A stretch of DNA of 64,000 nucleotides from UBA4744 sp963717135 (GCA_963717135.1 CAVQVN010000009.1:1519672-1583671); one strand, 5' to 3'; shown: positions 44,654 to 53,561, counted from the first letter of the stretch. Numbers and translations are program-made. Notes: generated by a model not told the origin, from the letters alone.

Positions 44654-46720
44654 GTGAAAACCCACCGAGATCCTCGCTACGACGTGCTCTTCGAGCCGGT
44701 CCGCATCGGGCCCGTCACCGCTCGCAACCGGTTCTTCCAGGTTCCGCACTGCAACGGAATGGGCTATCGAGACCCCAACGCCCTTGCCGCAATGCGCGGC
44801 GTCAAGGCAGAGGGTGGCTGGGCAGTGGTAGCAAGTGAGGAAGTGGAGATCCACCACACGGCCGACGTTGCTCCGTACATCGAGGGTCGGTTGTGGGACG
44901 ACCATGACCTTCCGGCGCACGAGCTGGTGACGAATGCCATCCATGCACACGGATCACTGGCGGCGATTGAGCTGGTTCATACCGGCATGGCGGCCAACAA
45001 CAAGTACACGCGAATCCCACCGATGGGACCGTCACACCGTCCCACCGCGGGGGATCTCTATCCGATCCAGGCACGACGGATGGACAAGGGCGATATCGCC
45101 GACCTTCGAAACTGGCATCGCCGGGCCGTCCTGCGCTCGCTGCGGGCGGGTTACGACATCGTGTACGTGTACGCGGGACACAACCTCGCGATCATCCAAC
45201 ACTTCCTCTCCCCTCGATTCAACGATCGGACGGACGAATACGGTGGCTCGCTCGAGAACCGGGCCCGACTGCTTCGCGAGGTGTTGGAAGACACCCTGGA
45301 AGCCGTGGACGGCAGGGCGGCCGTGGCCTGCCGGATCGTGGTCGACGAACTCATCGGCGATGCGGGGTTCACCCGCAACGAGATGGTGGAAGTCCTCGCA
45401 ATGCTGGGCGAGCATCCCGATCTATGGGACTTCGTGGCCGGCGCCTGGCCCGACGATTCGGTGACTTCGAGGTTCGGGCCGGAGGGCGAGCGGGAGGACC
45501 TCATCATCGGGCTCAAGGAACTGACGACTAAGCCGGTCGTCGGGGTAGGACGATTCACCTCGCCGGACACGATGGTGCGGCTGATCCGGCAGGGCGTCCT
45601 GGACTTCATCGGAGCCGCCCGTCCGTCGATCGCCGACCCTTTCCTTCCCAAGAAGATCGAAGAAGGACGAATGGAAGACATCCGGGAGTGCATCGGATGC
45701 AACATCTGTGTCTCCGGCGATTTCACGATGAGCCCGATCCGGTGCACACAGAACCCCTCGATGGGCGAAGAGTGGCGACGGGGCTGGCACCCCGAACTGA
45801 TCAGGGCGAAGGACGCCATCGAGAAGATCCTCGTGGTCGGAGCCGGTCCGGCCGGGATGGAAGCGGCCATGTCGGCGGGACGGCGCGGCTACGAAGTCGT
45901 GCTGATCGAGGCGACTCGCCGGTTGGGCGGGCGCGTCGCCGCGGAAGCCGAGCTTCCCGGTTTGGCGGCGTGGCGGCGAGTGCTCGACTACCGCCAAGGT
46001 CAGATCGATCGTCTGGACAACGTTGAGTATTTCCTCGAGAGTGCCATGGGGGCCGACGAGATCATCTCGTACGGGTTTGACCACATCGCCGTTGCGACCG
46101 GTGCAACCTGGCGGCGCGATGGCGTCGGCCGCCGGCACATCCGGCCGATGGACATCGATCCCGACGCCTCGATCCTCACTCCGGATGACCTTCTGGCCGG
46201 ACAGCGTCCCGATGGCGAGCGGGTGATCGTGTTCGACGACGACCACTACTACCTGGGTGGTTGCCTGGCCGAACTCTTGCGCACAGAAGGCTATTCCGTG
46301 CTCCTGGTCACCCCGGAACCCGAGGTGTCGGCCTGGACCCACATGACCATGGAACAGCATCGCATTCAGGCTCGACTGCTCAATCTCGGTGTCGAGATCA
46401 CCGTTGCTCATGCCGTCGAGCGGGTAGCGGACGGCGGCGCCGTGTTGAGGTCCGTCTACACCGGTGCGGAGCGTGCGGTGGCCGGCGACGCCGTCGTCCT
46501 GGTCACCAGCCGGCTTCCCAACGAATCTCTCCACCTCGAATTCCTGGACCTCCGCGAAGGGTGGAACGCGCAGGGACTCAAGTCGGTTCGCGTGGTTGGT
46601 GACGCTCTCAGTCCGGGCACCATTGCATCTGCGGTCTGGGATGGCCGCCGGTTTGCTGAAGATCTTGGCAAGGACGGACCGGAAGAACCCTTCAAGCGCA
46701 ACGTTCCGGAGCTGGCCTGA
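44654..46720 (+). CDS. Trimethylamine/dimethylamine dehydrogenase-like flavoprotein
   Basis: This 688-residue protein starts with GTG after GAGAGGACCAT. It matches trimethylamine dehydrogenase throughout: YDVLFEPVRIGPVTARNRFFQVPHCNG with the cysteinyl-FMN residue C33, DIVYVYAGHN, RTDEYGGSLENRARL, GARPSIADPFLPKKIEEGR. The 4Fe-4S Cys set is C346-x2-C349-x2-C352 and C364. The FAD/ADP-binding half has ILVVGAGPAGMEAAMSAGRRGYEV. TMADH itself is 729 residues; the C-terminus here is shorter. The family oxidatively demethylates methylamines, or deaminates histamine, passing electrons to ETF. No etf genes are nearby. Substrate assignment within the family is uncertain. Confidence 0.85.
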   Translation: MKTHRDPRYDVLFEPVRIGPVTARNRFFQVPHCNGMGYRDPNALAAMRGVKAEGGWAVVASEEVEIHHTADVAPYIEGRLWDDHDLPAHELVTNAIHAHGSLAAIELVHTGMAANNKYTRIPPMGPSHRPTAGDLYPIQARRMDKGDIADLRNWHRRAVLRSLRAGYDIVYVYAGHNLAIIQHFLSPRFNDRTDEYGGSLENRARLLREVLEDTLEAVDGRAAVACRIVVDELIGDAGFTRNEMVEVLAMLGEHPDLWDFVAGAWPDDSVTSRFGPEGEREDLIIGLKELTTKPVVGVGRFTSPDTMVRLIRQGVLDFIGAARPSIADPFLPKKIEEGRMEDIRECIGCNICVSGDFTMSPIRCTQNPSMGEEWRRGWHPELIRAKDAIEKILVVGAGPAGMEAAMSAGRRGYEVVLIEATRRLGGRVAAEAELPGLAAWRRVLDYRQGQIDRLDNVEYFLESAMGADEIISYGFDHIAVATGATWRRDGVGRRHIRPMDIDPDASILTPDDLLAGQRPDGERVIVFDDDHYYLGGCLAELLRTEGYSVLLVTPEPEVSAWTHMTMEQHRIQARLLNLGVEITVAHAVERVADGGAVLRSVYTGAERAVAGDAVVLVTSRLPNESLHLEFLDLREGWNAQGLKSVRVVGDALSPGTIASAVWDGRRFAEDLGKDGPEEPFKRNVPELA

Positions 46721-46796
46721 TGGACCCGAGCTCTTCCGTCACGGGCGAACTCATTTCTGCGATGCCGAACTCGGTTAGTTCGAGAAGCGAACGGCG

Positions 46797-46843
46797 CACG
46801 CCCGGAGGGACTCGAACCCCCAACCTTCTGATCCGTAGTCAGA
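46797..46843 (-). other. tRNA-Arg 3' fragment: attachment site (left border of island)
   Basis: Read on the minus strand this is the 3' part of a tRNA-Arg(ACG): anticodon arm TCTGACTACGGATCAGA, a variable region, T-arm GGGGGTTCGAGTCCC and acceptor strand CGGGCGT. The 5' half (acceptor, D-arm) is missing; the adjoining bases at 46844 onward do not continue a tRNA. Such displaced 3' ends are left when an element integrates by tyrosine recombinase and carries its own copy that restores the tRNA at the other end. Confidence 0.8.
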
Positions 46844-47005
46844 ATCAGGGGGGTTCGGCTGCCAGGGCGAATGGTTAAGAATGTCCTCTGACGTGGGGTT
46901 TTACTGTTCAACCTCTATGGTTGATTTGCAGTGTTTCTGATCCTCTCGCGGACCAAATGCGGACCAAACCGGACTGCCCGTCGGCCGCTCGGCTGCGGCC
47001 TGAAC

Positions 47006-47371
47006 TCAATCGGCTTCATAGCGAGGTGGGTGATACACAACGCCGGCACGCCTCACGTCGAAGACACCGATCTCGTGGCGCAATAATCCCCTGACCAGCT
47101 CATCGATGTGAACCTCGAGCAATTCGACGGCTTCAAGCTGATGGCACCTGAGGAACACATGTCGGCCGAACGTGAACTTGCGACGCCGGCGCGTCGCTTC
47201 CGCATCGTGAGTCACCAGAACGGCGTTGCGATTGTCGGCGTAGGTGGCGACCGCATCGTCGTCTGCCCCGCCAAGGCCCGCTTCGACCACACTCCAGCAT
47301 TCATGTCCACGCTGCCGAAGGAACGAACCGATCGCCTGGGCGTCAACGTCTTCATCCAGGACGAAGCGCAT
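47006..47371 (-). CDS. DUF5615 PIN-like toxin of a type II toxin-antitoxin pair
   Basis: This 121-residue protein begins MRFVLDEDVDAQAIGSFLRQRGHE, the Mut7-C/DUF5615 PIN-like fold. Acidic residues lie at D6/D8, GGADDDAVATYA and VLVTHDAEATRR. Such PIN-like proteins are RNases paired with DUF433 antitoxins (VapBC45-like). Its start lies directly at the end of the antitoxin gene (no gap between the two frames), the normal antitoxin-first order. An unusually long C-terminal tail (about residues 95-121) follows the nuclease core. Confidence 0.85.
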   Translation of the reverse strand: MRFVLDEDVDAQAIGSFLRQRGHECWSVVEAGLGGADDDAVATYADNRNAVLVTHDAEATRRRRKFTFGRHVFLRCHQLEAVELLEVHIDELVRGLLRHEIGVFDVRRAGVVYHPPRYEAD

Positions 47372-48004
47372 CTACGCGACCGATGACGAACTCGCCCCCG
47401 CCGCCTTGACGTCCTCCTCAGTCAAGCTTGGAAAGGCGTCCAGGATCTCCTTGGTTGTCTTCCCAGCCTCCAGGTAGCGCCTTACGGCCTCAACAGGTAC
47501 CCGCGTTCCGCGGAAGACCGGCTTGGATGCCTGGACCTTGCGGCGCTTCTCGACAACACCAACGTGCGCGCTGCTTCGCTGCAGTCGACCCTGAACTCGG
47601 GACCGGATCGCTTGGAGGTCGATCACCTGCCACATCACTCCTTGAAATGGGCGGCGCGAGTCCTCCCACGTTCCGTCTCCGTGTTGGAATAGCACCTGGT
47701 CCCCTGACAGAGCGAAACGTACTTCTCGCAGGGGGGACTCGTAGCCCTGTCGCCGCAGGTGGCTGATGATCCGTCTAATATGCTGCAGCGACACTCCCTG
47801 GTGCCTCAACTCCGACGCGACAACCAGTTCAACAAGACGCGAAAGGGAATACAGGCGAACAACGTTGCGCGAACTGATCGCCCGTTCGATATCGGGTTTG
47901 ATGAGATCGGTCTTCTCCCAGTAGCGGAGTCGCTGAGGACTGATCCCTGCTATCTCACCTGCCCGCTTATCTGGCACCATCATGTCATCGTCGGAGTGAC
48001 TCAC
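47372..48004 (-). CDS. MerR-type HTH fused to DUF433 antitoxin
   Basis: This 210-residue protein has an N-terminal MerR-like winged helix (AGEIAGISPQRLRYWEKTDLIKPD, about 15-38, continuing to about 80). The C-terminal DUF433 antitoxin domain (about 155-205) carries KPVFRGTRVPVEAVRRYLEAGKTTKEILDAFPSLTEEDVKAA. Standard DUF433 antitoxins are about 75-100 residues; here an additional DNA-binding module and a middle domain (about 85-150) are present. The protein likely both represses the operon and neutralises the downstream PIN-like toxin. Confidence 0.85.
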   Translation of the reverse strand: MSHSDDDMMVPDKRAGEIAGISPQRLRYWEKTDLIKPDIERAISSRNVVRLYSLSRLVELVVASELRHQGVSLQHIRRIISHLRRQGYESPLREVRFALSGDQVLFQHGDGTWEDSRRPFQGVMWQVIDLQAIRSRVQGRLQRSSAHVGVVEKRRKVQASKPVFRGTRVPVEAVRRYLEAGKTTKEILDAFPSLTEEDVKAAGASSSSVA

Positions 48005-48220
48005 CTCGGCTCCATTCGCGCCAACTATTCCAGCGTAATGCCGGTCTGTGATAGAAGGGGCGCATTCCGATCATCGCAACGCGACCACTGTTCGTGCGGT
48101 CAATCCATCGGGGCACCGCACGCATCAGTGCCGATACTGAGCACTCGGCGGAAGGTGCGATATGGCTCGGGAACAGGGTGATCGGGGCGGGTTGGGGTCT
48201 CACGATGAGAACGTCAACAC

Positions 48221-49138
48221 CTAACCCCAATCGTTCTCGGCGCCGACGTAGGCGAGGAAGCGCCAGTCTCCTTCGTCCAGTCGACGGAGGAACCATTCCG
48301 TTCGTTTCGCCGACGCTGGAAGAGCTTCAAGCTGGCTGGCGAAGAAGAAGCCGCGCCAGAAGTGCTGACCATCAAAAACCGAAGCGCCAGGATCGCGTAC
48401 CGCTAGCGGTTCGTCCCAACTGACCTCGAAATTGCGTGTCACCGCTTCACCCTCTGCGAGCTCACCCAGTCTCGCTTGTGCGTCCTCAAGCTTCTCTTCG
48501 CGCCAACCTTGGATCACGCCCTGATCCAACCACTGGCGTATCGTCTCACCAACAGTTGCACCGGCTTCCGTTACCCACCTGATGTCCGGCGCATGACAGC
48601 CATCCGCACAATAGGGGTGTTGGAAAAGGGGACCCTCGGCCACAGGTACACAGCGAATGACCCGGGTGCCCGCCACGAACTCATCAGAGAAAGGCCCGCC
48701 ACCTGTGACACCGAATTCACCGTCTTCTGTTTTGACGATGAGCCAGTGGGACAGGTCGAACACTCGAATGTCATCAACCGCGGTCTGCCTCTTCGCATAG
48801 ATGGAGAACCCATCAAGCCGGTTCGCAACGACGCCAGCCAGGTCGTATCCGAGCTGGTCTCTGGTCTTGGCGAGTTTCTGGACGTCGCCCTTGCTCACCC
48901 GCCTTTTCTGAAGCTTGGTGTCCAACATTATCTTGATCCGGCCGTCGCCATCAGGGATCTGAATATCGACGTCGATCTGATGCTGTACCCCATGGACGTC
49001 CTCGAGCCGGAGGTCGTGGGTTACGACGGCCGGTGGAACCAGCTGATCGAACAGCTCAGCAGTGAACACTTCAAATTCACGCCAATTCACGATTCTCACA
49101 CTTTCCCAGGGGTTCTGGTTCGTTGCACCGTATGGCAT
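48221..49138 (-). CDS. Restriction endonuclease-like (Mrr/PD-(D/E)XK) protein
   Basis: This 305-residue protein has an N-terminal nuclease-like domain: WREFEVFTAELFDQL, then HQIDVDIQIPDGDGRIKIMLDTKLQKRRVSKGDVQKLAKTRDQLGYDLAGVVANRLDGF. The order D...(L)DTK matches the catalytic D-(D/E)xK of Mrr-type enzymes, with Asp in place of the usual Glu. The C-terminal 150 residues are unfamiliar and contain a CxxxC (CADGC). No methylase is adjacent. It could be a stand-alone defence nuclease carried by the island. Confidence 0.65.
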   Translation of the reverse strand: MPYGATNQNPWESVRIVNWREFEVFTAELFDQLVPPAVVTHDLRLEDVHGVQHQIDVDIQIPDGDGRIKIMLDTKLQKRRVSKGDVQKLAKTRDQLGYDLAGVVANRLDGFSIYAKRQTAVDDIRVFDLSHWLIVKTEDGEFGVTGGGPFSDEFVAGTRVIRCVPVAEGPLFQHPYCADGCHAPDIRWVTEAGATVGETIRQWLDQGVIQGWREEKLEDAQARLGELAEGEAVTRNFEVSWDEPLAVRDPGASVFDGQHFWRGFFFASQLEALPASAKRTEWFLRRLDEGDWRFLAYVGAENDWG

Positions 49139-49337
49139 TCAACCACCGTCGACGGTCCAAAGGCTGTCGTCGGAAAGCTTGTCCTTACCAAACGGATTCG
49201 GCCGCCATTCGTGACACACCACATGGAAGGTTTCCCGACAGGCGCTCGCTCGCTCTGAATGCCCGATGGCTACGGTCCAGTTATCCGTCGAGGTTGTTCA
49301 TTGGCCAGCAAACGTTTGACCAGAAGGAGGGTGTCAC

Positions 49338-49979
49338 ATGTCAACGGATACCAAGGATCTCGTGTTGCATGTCGGTCACGAACTGAAGATGCTCGCCTTC
49401 GCCGTTGCCCACTTCAGGCTTGCGGTAGAGGCCCAGACAGCCGGCGACGGCAGACCGCTGTGTGACAATGCGAGCCTCCCCGCGACCCACTTCATCGTTC
49501 CTCTCCAGGACTCGGCTCTTGCGCGCGGTCGAACCCTCCTCGACTTCCTGACGAACTACCGAGATCCGAAGAAGAATCTGTACATCCGCTCCTTCTACGA
49601 TCCGGCAGGGGCACCGCACCCGACGAAAACGCCGACCTACGGACCGTGGTTGGATTTCATCAGCAGCCAGCTTCTTCACGTCGGCCGCCAACGGATCAAT
49701 GGGCAGGAGTGGCCCGGTCGGCCTGTCACTCTTCCATGTGACGCCGAGGACGATGGCCGTCTCGACCGCCTCTGGGGATGTGTTCGCGATGTGATGGACC
49801 ACCGGGTTGAGCACGCCCCACTGGCAGAAGAGCCAAAGGCGGCGATCCAATTGATGATGCTCAGGGCGACCGTCTACATCGATGGGTCAGCGACCTGGAA
49901 GAGCGTCCGTGACAACGACGTGGCGTTCCACACAATGGATCCGCAGGAGATCCTTAGGTCCCTCAGCCAATCATCCTGA
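49338..49979 (+). CDS. Unknown 213-residue protein
   Basis: I do not recognise this protein. It starts ATGTCAACGGATACC behind AGAAGGAGGGTGTCAC. It is soluble, with helices rich in His and Asp/Arg (LVLHVGHELKMLAFAVAHFRLAV, HFIVPLQDSALARGRTLLDFLTNYRDPKKN, MDHRVEHAP). No signal peptide or membrane segment is seen. It is divergent from the nuclease gene (200-base gap) and abuts the IS110 left end. An accessory role to the nuclease cannot be argued from sequence. Confidence 0.65.
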   Translation: MSTDTKDLVLHVGHELKMLAFAVAHFRLAVEAQTAGDGRPLCDNASLPATHFIVPLQDSALARGRTLLDFLTNYRDPKKNLYIRSFYDPAGAPHPTKTPTYGPWLDFISSQLLHVGRQRINGQEWPGRPVTLPCDAEDDGRLDRLWGCVRDVMDHRVEHAPLAEEPKAAIQLMMLRATVYIDGSATWKSVRDNDVAFHTMDPQEILRSLSQSS

Positions 49980-50084
49980 GGTGACGCGTACCAGGTGAGC
50001 GGCATCAAATCCAAGCAACGGGTCCAGTCTCGAAGCCCCGGCAACCACATTGGGTGACGAGCGGAACGCACCCGGAAGTTTCTG

Positions 50085-50312
50085 ATTGATGATGTGGGGG
50101 TGCTGCGGAACCCGGTTCCGTAGTGTTGGGGTCTCGGCGGGTTTGGCTCTTGGAGTGCCTGGCGTCGACGGTGGCGTCTTGTGAACGAACTGTCGGCCCG
50201 TCGGGATCCTGGCTGTGGTGTGGCTCGAAAGAGGCGAACGCCAGAGGCAATGTTTGTTGTGATCAGGAGTGCCCACCGCGGCTCCGTGTGACCTCAAGAA
50301 GGAGGTTTGCTG
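50085..50312 (+). ncRNA. Candidate bridge RNA leader of the IS110 element
   Basis: The region between the upstream gene and the transposase ATG has no frame with coding character. It contains a compact stem (CGGAACC/GGTTCCG at 50106-50120) and a GTGTGGCTCGAAAGAGGCGAACGCC segment with several potential pairings. In IS110-group elements the bridge RNA that specifies target and donor is transcribed from this left non-coding end. Folding has not been computed. Confidence 0.4.
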
Positions 50313-51346
50313 ATGGTCACGACAATCGGTATCGACCCGCACAAAGCGACCCACACGGCGGTCGCTATCGACGAAACCGAGACGGTGTTGGGTGAGTTGA
50401 CGGTGCCAGCCGACCGTTATCAGACAGCTCGACTGATGGACTGGGCCGGGAAACTCAACGGAAAAGGACGCATATGGGCTGTCGAAGCCGCTGGGGGTCT
50501 CGGCTATCTGCTATCCCAACAGCTGGTGGCTCGTGACGAGGAGGTAATCGATGTGCCACCGGTGCTGGCCTCACGGGTTCGGGTGCTGTCATCGGGGAAG
50601 TCAGACAAGAACGACCCCAACGATGCCCGATCGGTAGCGATCGCGGCGTTGCGTCAACCCGGTCTGGCACGGGTACGGCGAGAGGACCACGCCCAGGTGC
50701 TGCGGATGCTGGCTAAACGCCATCTCGAGCTCACCTCGCTACGAACCCAGGCGGTCTGTCGACTGCACTCGGTGCTGGTCCAGCTCCGACCAGGCGGGAT
50801 ACCACCCCGTCTGTCAGCAAACCGGGCCAGCCAGCTGCTCCGTAACATGCGCACCCTGGACTATGTCGGTGAACAGCGTCGTACCAGTGCCCGAACCCAC
50901 CTCGCCGACATCCGCCGCCTCGACCGAGACATCAAAGCCAACAAGACACTGATCCGGCGGGCAGTGACCGCCTCCAACACCACAGTGACCGACATCTACG
51001 GGGTCGGACCCGTCGTGGCCGCCTTCCTGATCGGATACACCGGCAACGCAGCACGATTCGCCACCCCAGATCACTACGCCGCCTACAACGGAACCGCCCC
51101 TATCGAGTACTCATCTGGTGGCAAGACCCGGCACCGGCTCAGCCTGCGAGGCAACCGGAAACTCAACCACGCCATCCACATGGCCGCCGTCACCCAGATC
51201 CGTTTCGAAACCCCCGGCCGGATCTACTACGACAAGAAAATCGCCGAAGGCAAAACCAAAAGGAAGCCCTCCGAGCGTTGAAACGACGCATCTCAAACGC
51301 CGTCTACCAACGACTCATCACCGACCAACAAACAACCACAAGCTAG
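50313..51346 (+). pseudogene. IS110 transposase (DEDD), C-terminal frameshift
   Basis: The frame from ATG 50313 (site AAGGAGGTTTGCTG) has the RuvC-like DEDD residues: GIDPHKATHTAVAID, AVEAAGGLG, SDKNDPNDARSVA. It also has the C-terminal GVGPVVAAFLIGYTG and SSGGKTRHRLSLRGNRKLNHA with the conserved Ser. It stops at 51281 after KTKRKPSER. The +1 frame continues KEALRALKRRISNAVYQRLITDQQ to TAG 51346, the normal end. One A lost from the AAAA run at 51258-51261 explains this. The catalytic core is intact; only about 25 residues are altered or lost, so activity is uncertain. Confidence 0.85.
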
Positions 51347-51562
51347 GGCCCGGGGGGCACCCAGGAACGTCTCCATAGCTTGCGTGGCCGGCCTCACATC
51401 CTGATCACCGGCTCTTCAGCTCAGCCACCCCGGGCCACCCCCAAACCTACACCCCAGCCGGAACACCCGGCCCTACCACCGCGCCTAAAAACAACCACTT
51501 GACACAAAGAGGCTTCGTTCCAGGACGGGTGGGCGAAAGCTGCGTTTTGGCGCAATAACAGG

Positions 51563-51960
51563 GTGATCTGGGACCTTTCGAAGTTTGGGGCTGATTACCT
51601 TCTGGGCCTAGAGCGTCGGTCGCAGGTAAAGTTGGCGCAGATGGAGGGGCTGGCGTTGCTGTCCGTCAACGTCTACAAGACGGGCTTCGTCACGGCTCAG
51701 CTGTTCTTCGGCACGTGGTTGTTCCCGTCGGCTATCTGGTCTACAAGTTCGGATTCCTTCCCAGGTTCCTGGGCGTCCTTTTGTTGCTTGACGGAATCGG
51801 TGTCCTGATCTGGTTCCTTCAGGCTCTACTGCTGCCGGACTACCCCGCGATCAGCTACCCAGCGTTCGCCCTGGGCTTCATCGCGGAAGTCGGGTTGGGA
51901 TTGTGGCTGCTCGTTATGGGTGTGAAGGTCGTCGACTCCGGAGCGGGCCTGCCGGGCTGA
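51563..51960 (+). pseudogene. Truncated and frameshifted DUF4386 membrane protein
   Basis: Two overlapping frames make one protein. The first reads ALLSVNVYKTGFVTAQLFFGTWLFP; the second, from about 51730, reads VGYLVYKFGFLPRFLGVLLLLDGIGVL and ends VVDSGAGLPG. Together they are the C-terminal half of DUF4386 (FFGLWLFPLGYLVYKSGFLPR pattern). One base is missing at the CCG|TCGGC junction, and the N-terminal membrane segments are absent on the IS110 side. Related intact genes occur at 54834 and 56487. Confidence 0.7.
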
Positions 51961-52169
51961 TCCGAGCCGTTCGACGTAGCCGCCATCTCGGCCCGTTCGT
52001 GGTGGGATGCCGCAGCTAGGCAGGCTGGGAGCGCAGCCGTTGCAGGAGGGGAGACCGTGTCTCCTCGGGAACCCGCCTCACAAGCGCTTCTCATTCGAGA
52101 GTAAGTCAGCGAACCTGACGTGTCGATAGCCAGTGCCGCAATAGTCATTGACCTAGGCCGTATCGTGCT

Positions 52170-52547
52170 GTGAAGATAGAGAAGATGACAGACCTTCCGG
52201 CTAAGAGCATCGCTGAGTTTGTTGAAGCTCTCGACGCGCTAACCGAGAGCATTGAGGAGAACATTCAACGCTCCCGACTGATCGGGCGGCGACTCCGCGC
52301 CATTCGACGCCACGTTACCGCCGGTCAGCGAGTCGTCGACGTGGTTGCCGAAGAAGAACGGCCGCTTATTGTCGAGCTCCTCACCCAGAACATCGAGTCG
52401 CTCCACTCAACCGGCTCCCGGTTCCGGTGGGCCCAAGCAGTTGCCATGCGGGCTGAAGGTCTCACCGTAACCGCCATCGCCGAGTTCTTCGGGGTGACCC
52501 GCCAACGTATCTCCGCCCTGCTCCAGCAACGACCACCGAAAGTCTGA
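52170..52547 (+). CDS. Small HTH DNA-binding protein
   Basis: This 125-residue protein has a C-terminal helix-turn-helix (RAEGLTVTAIAEFFGVTRQRISALLQQRP, about 94-122) of the sigma-70 region 4/Xre-like type. The N-terminal 60 residues form a helical, probably coiled-coil dimerisation region (FVEALDALTESIEENIQRSRLIGRRLRAIRRH). No partner gene is obvious. It may be the regulator of nearby island genes. An upstream TTGACC at about 52149 could be a -35. Confidence 0.7.
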   Translation: MKIEKMTDLPAKSIAEFVEALDALTESIEENIQRSRLIGRRLRAIRRHVTAGQRVVDVVAEEERPLIVELLTQNIESLHSTGSRFRWAQAVAMRAEGLTVTAIAEFFGVTRQRISALLQQRPPKV

Positions 52548-52840
52548 ACATTTGTGCGGAACGCCACGATGGTCCACTCTCCCGCCGACGCGGGCACACC
52601 AGACGAGGACGATCTCACCTGACCAGCCGGTCCATAACCAGCGCTCGACTATCCCGACCGAACCACGAGTGGGTGCACGATTTGGCGGTTGGCGCTGGGG
52701 CGTGGATCAGCGCTTGCGCTCGATGCTTCTCCGGGCGGCATGCCCGCATGACGGAAACTATGTCCGCAGGAACCCGACCAGGCACAGATCACCCGGCACC
52801 AGAAAGGGTGTGGTGTAGCCGTCAGACGGGACCGAAGAGG
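52548..52840. other. Non-coding stretch after the HTH gene
   Basis: No frame with convincing coding character is seen in the roughly 300 bases between the HTH gene and the hairpin at 52841. The short frames have mixed composition and no ribosome sites. It may hold the 3' ends of the two converging transcripts. Confidence 0.4.
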
Positions 52841-52865
52841 CGGCACCGCCGCTGGGGCGGTGCCG
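52841..52865. terminator. Perfect 10-bp GC hairpin
   Basis: CGGCACCGCC (52841-52850) pairs with GGCGGTGCCG (52856-52865) across a GCTGG loop. It sits 29 bases beyond the stop of the DUF333 lipoprotein gene (-) and downstream of the HTH gene (+), so it fits a shared terminator. No T-tract. Confidence 0.55.
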
Positions 52866-52893
52866 CTCGGTTGGGTTCAAGGGTCGCGGGCGA

Positions 52894-53154
52894 CTAGTTG
52901 GAGGGGATCGCCGGCTCCGCTTCGCCTCGGTAGTAGGCCCACTCGTCGACTTCGGTTCCATCTGAGAAGACGCAGTAGCCGGTCTGGTTGCCGCTGTCAT
53001 CTGTTCGTATGTCTAGGGTGCCGCCTTGCTCCGCGCAATAGACGGATGCCGGGTTGGGGATTCCTGATTGCTCATCGTTGTCATCGTTGCTGCCACATCC
53101 TGAGACACTCAGGACAATGGCAAGTGCGATAGCGATGGCTATAGCACGTTTCAT
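52894..53154 (-). CDS. DUF333 lipoprotein
   Basis: This 86-residue protein has a lipoprotein signal (MKRAIAIAIALAIVLSVSGC, Cys at 20) and a DUF333 core: NPASVYCAEQGGTLDIRTDDSGNQTGYCVFSDGTEVDEWAYYRGE. DUF333 proteins are small secreted or periplasmic proteins of unknown role, sometimes called putative hemolysin or inhibitor-like. The start follows GAGGAAGAC. It stands alone between a hairpin and a 230-base gap. Confidence 0.85.
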   Translation of the reverse strand: MKRAIAIAIALAIVLSVSGCGSNDDNDEQSGIPNPASVYCAEQGGTLDIRTDDSGNQTGYCVFSDGTEVDEWAYYRGEAEPAIPSN

Positions 53155-53384
53155 GTCTTCCTCCTCGGGGTGCCGAACCTCGATACGGCGGAGAGGGAAA
53201 TCCCTGCTCTGATCATGGGCCGGCGGACCCAGGTTGTTCCGATTCTTTCGCCCCTTTGACGATGGGAGGAGAAGCCGCTGTGGCTCCTCTGATTATCTCC
53301 ATCGTGTGGGTGGACTACCTAGTCCCAGAGTTGTTCCGTTCCTCGCGACGTTTGACCCGGCGGGCAGGCCGGTCGATGTGATCC

Positions 53385-53561
53385 CTACAGTTTGAGCTTA
53401 TGAGCTGGTTGCCGTGTCCGAATTACCGACCAGAGGACCAGCAGCGCCACGATGGTCACGACCTGCGACAAGATGATGACCCGCGTCCGGTCTGTCTTGG
53501 TTACTCCCTCTACCCGGTCTGGTCGCCTGGGTTTGTCCATCGTGTCCTCGAGCCTTGTCAT
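53385..53561 (-). CDS. Small single-pass membrane protein (58 residues)
   Basis: The ATG at 53561 follows AAGGAGGGGCCCAT. The first 27 residues are charged (MTRLEDTMDKPRRPDRVEGVTKTDRTR). One membrane helix follows (VIILSQVVTIVALLVLWSVI, about 28-47), then a basic tail. It lies 59 bases downstream of the SnoaL-like gene on the same strand, so it may be co-transcribed. Function unknown. Confidence 0.6.
   Translation of the reverse strand: MTRLEDTMDKPRRPDRVEGVTKTDRTRVIILSQVVTIVALLVLWSVIRTRQPAHKLKL

Larger units (their letters stand above)
49980..51520 (+). mobile_element. IS110-family insertion sequence (ends approximate)
   Basis: It consists of a roughly 230-330-base non-coding leader, a DEDD transposase frame and a short 3' non-coding tail ending near CCACTTGACACAAAGAGG (about 51498-51515). 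IS110 elements lack terminal inverted repeats, so exact ends cannot be fixed from one copy. The right flank is a decapitated DUF4386 gene, suggesting insertion into, or deletion beside, that gene. Confidence 0.75.

Noticed and set aside
46921..47000. Plus-strand ADQMRTK-like peptide near the left island border, possible integrase tail
   Set aside because: It is only a few residues, without an open frame or upstream integrase similarity.
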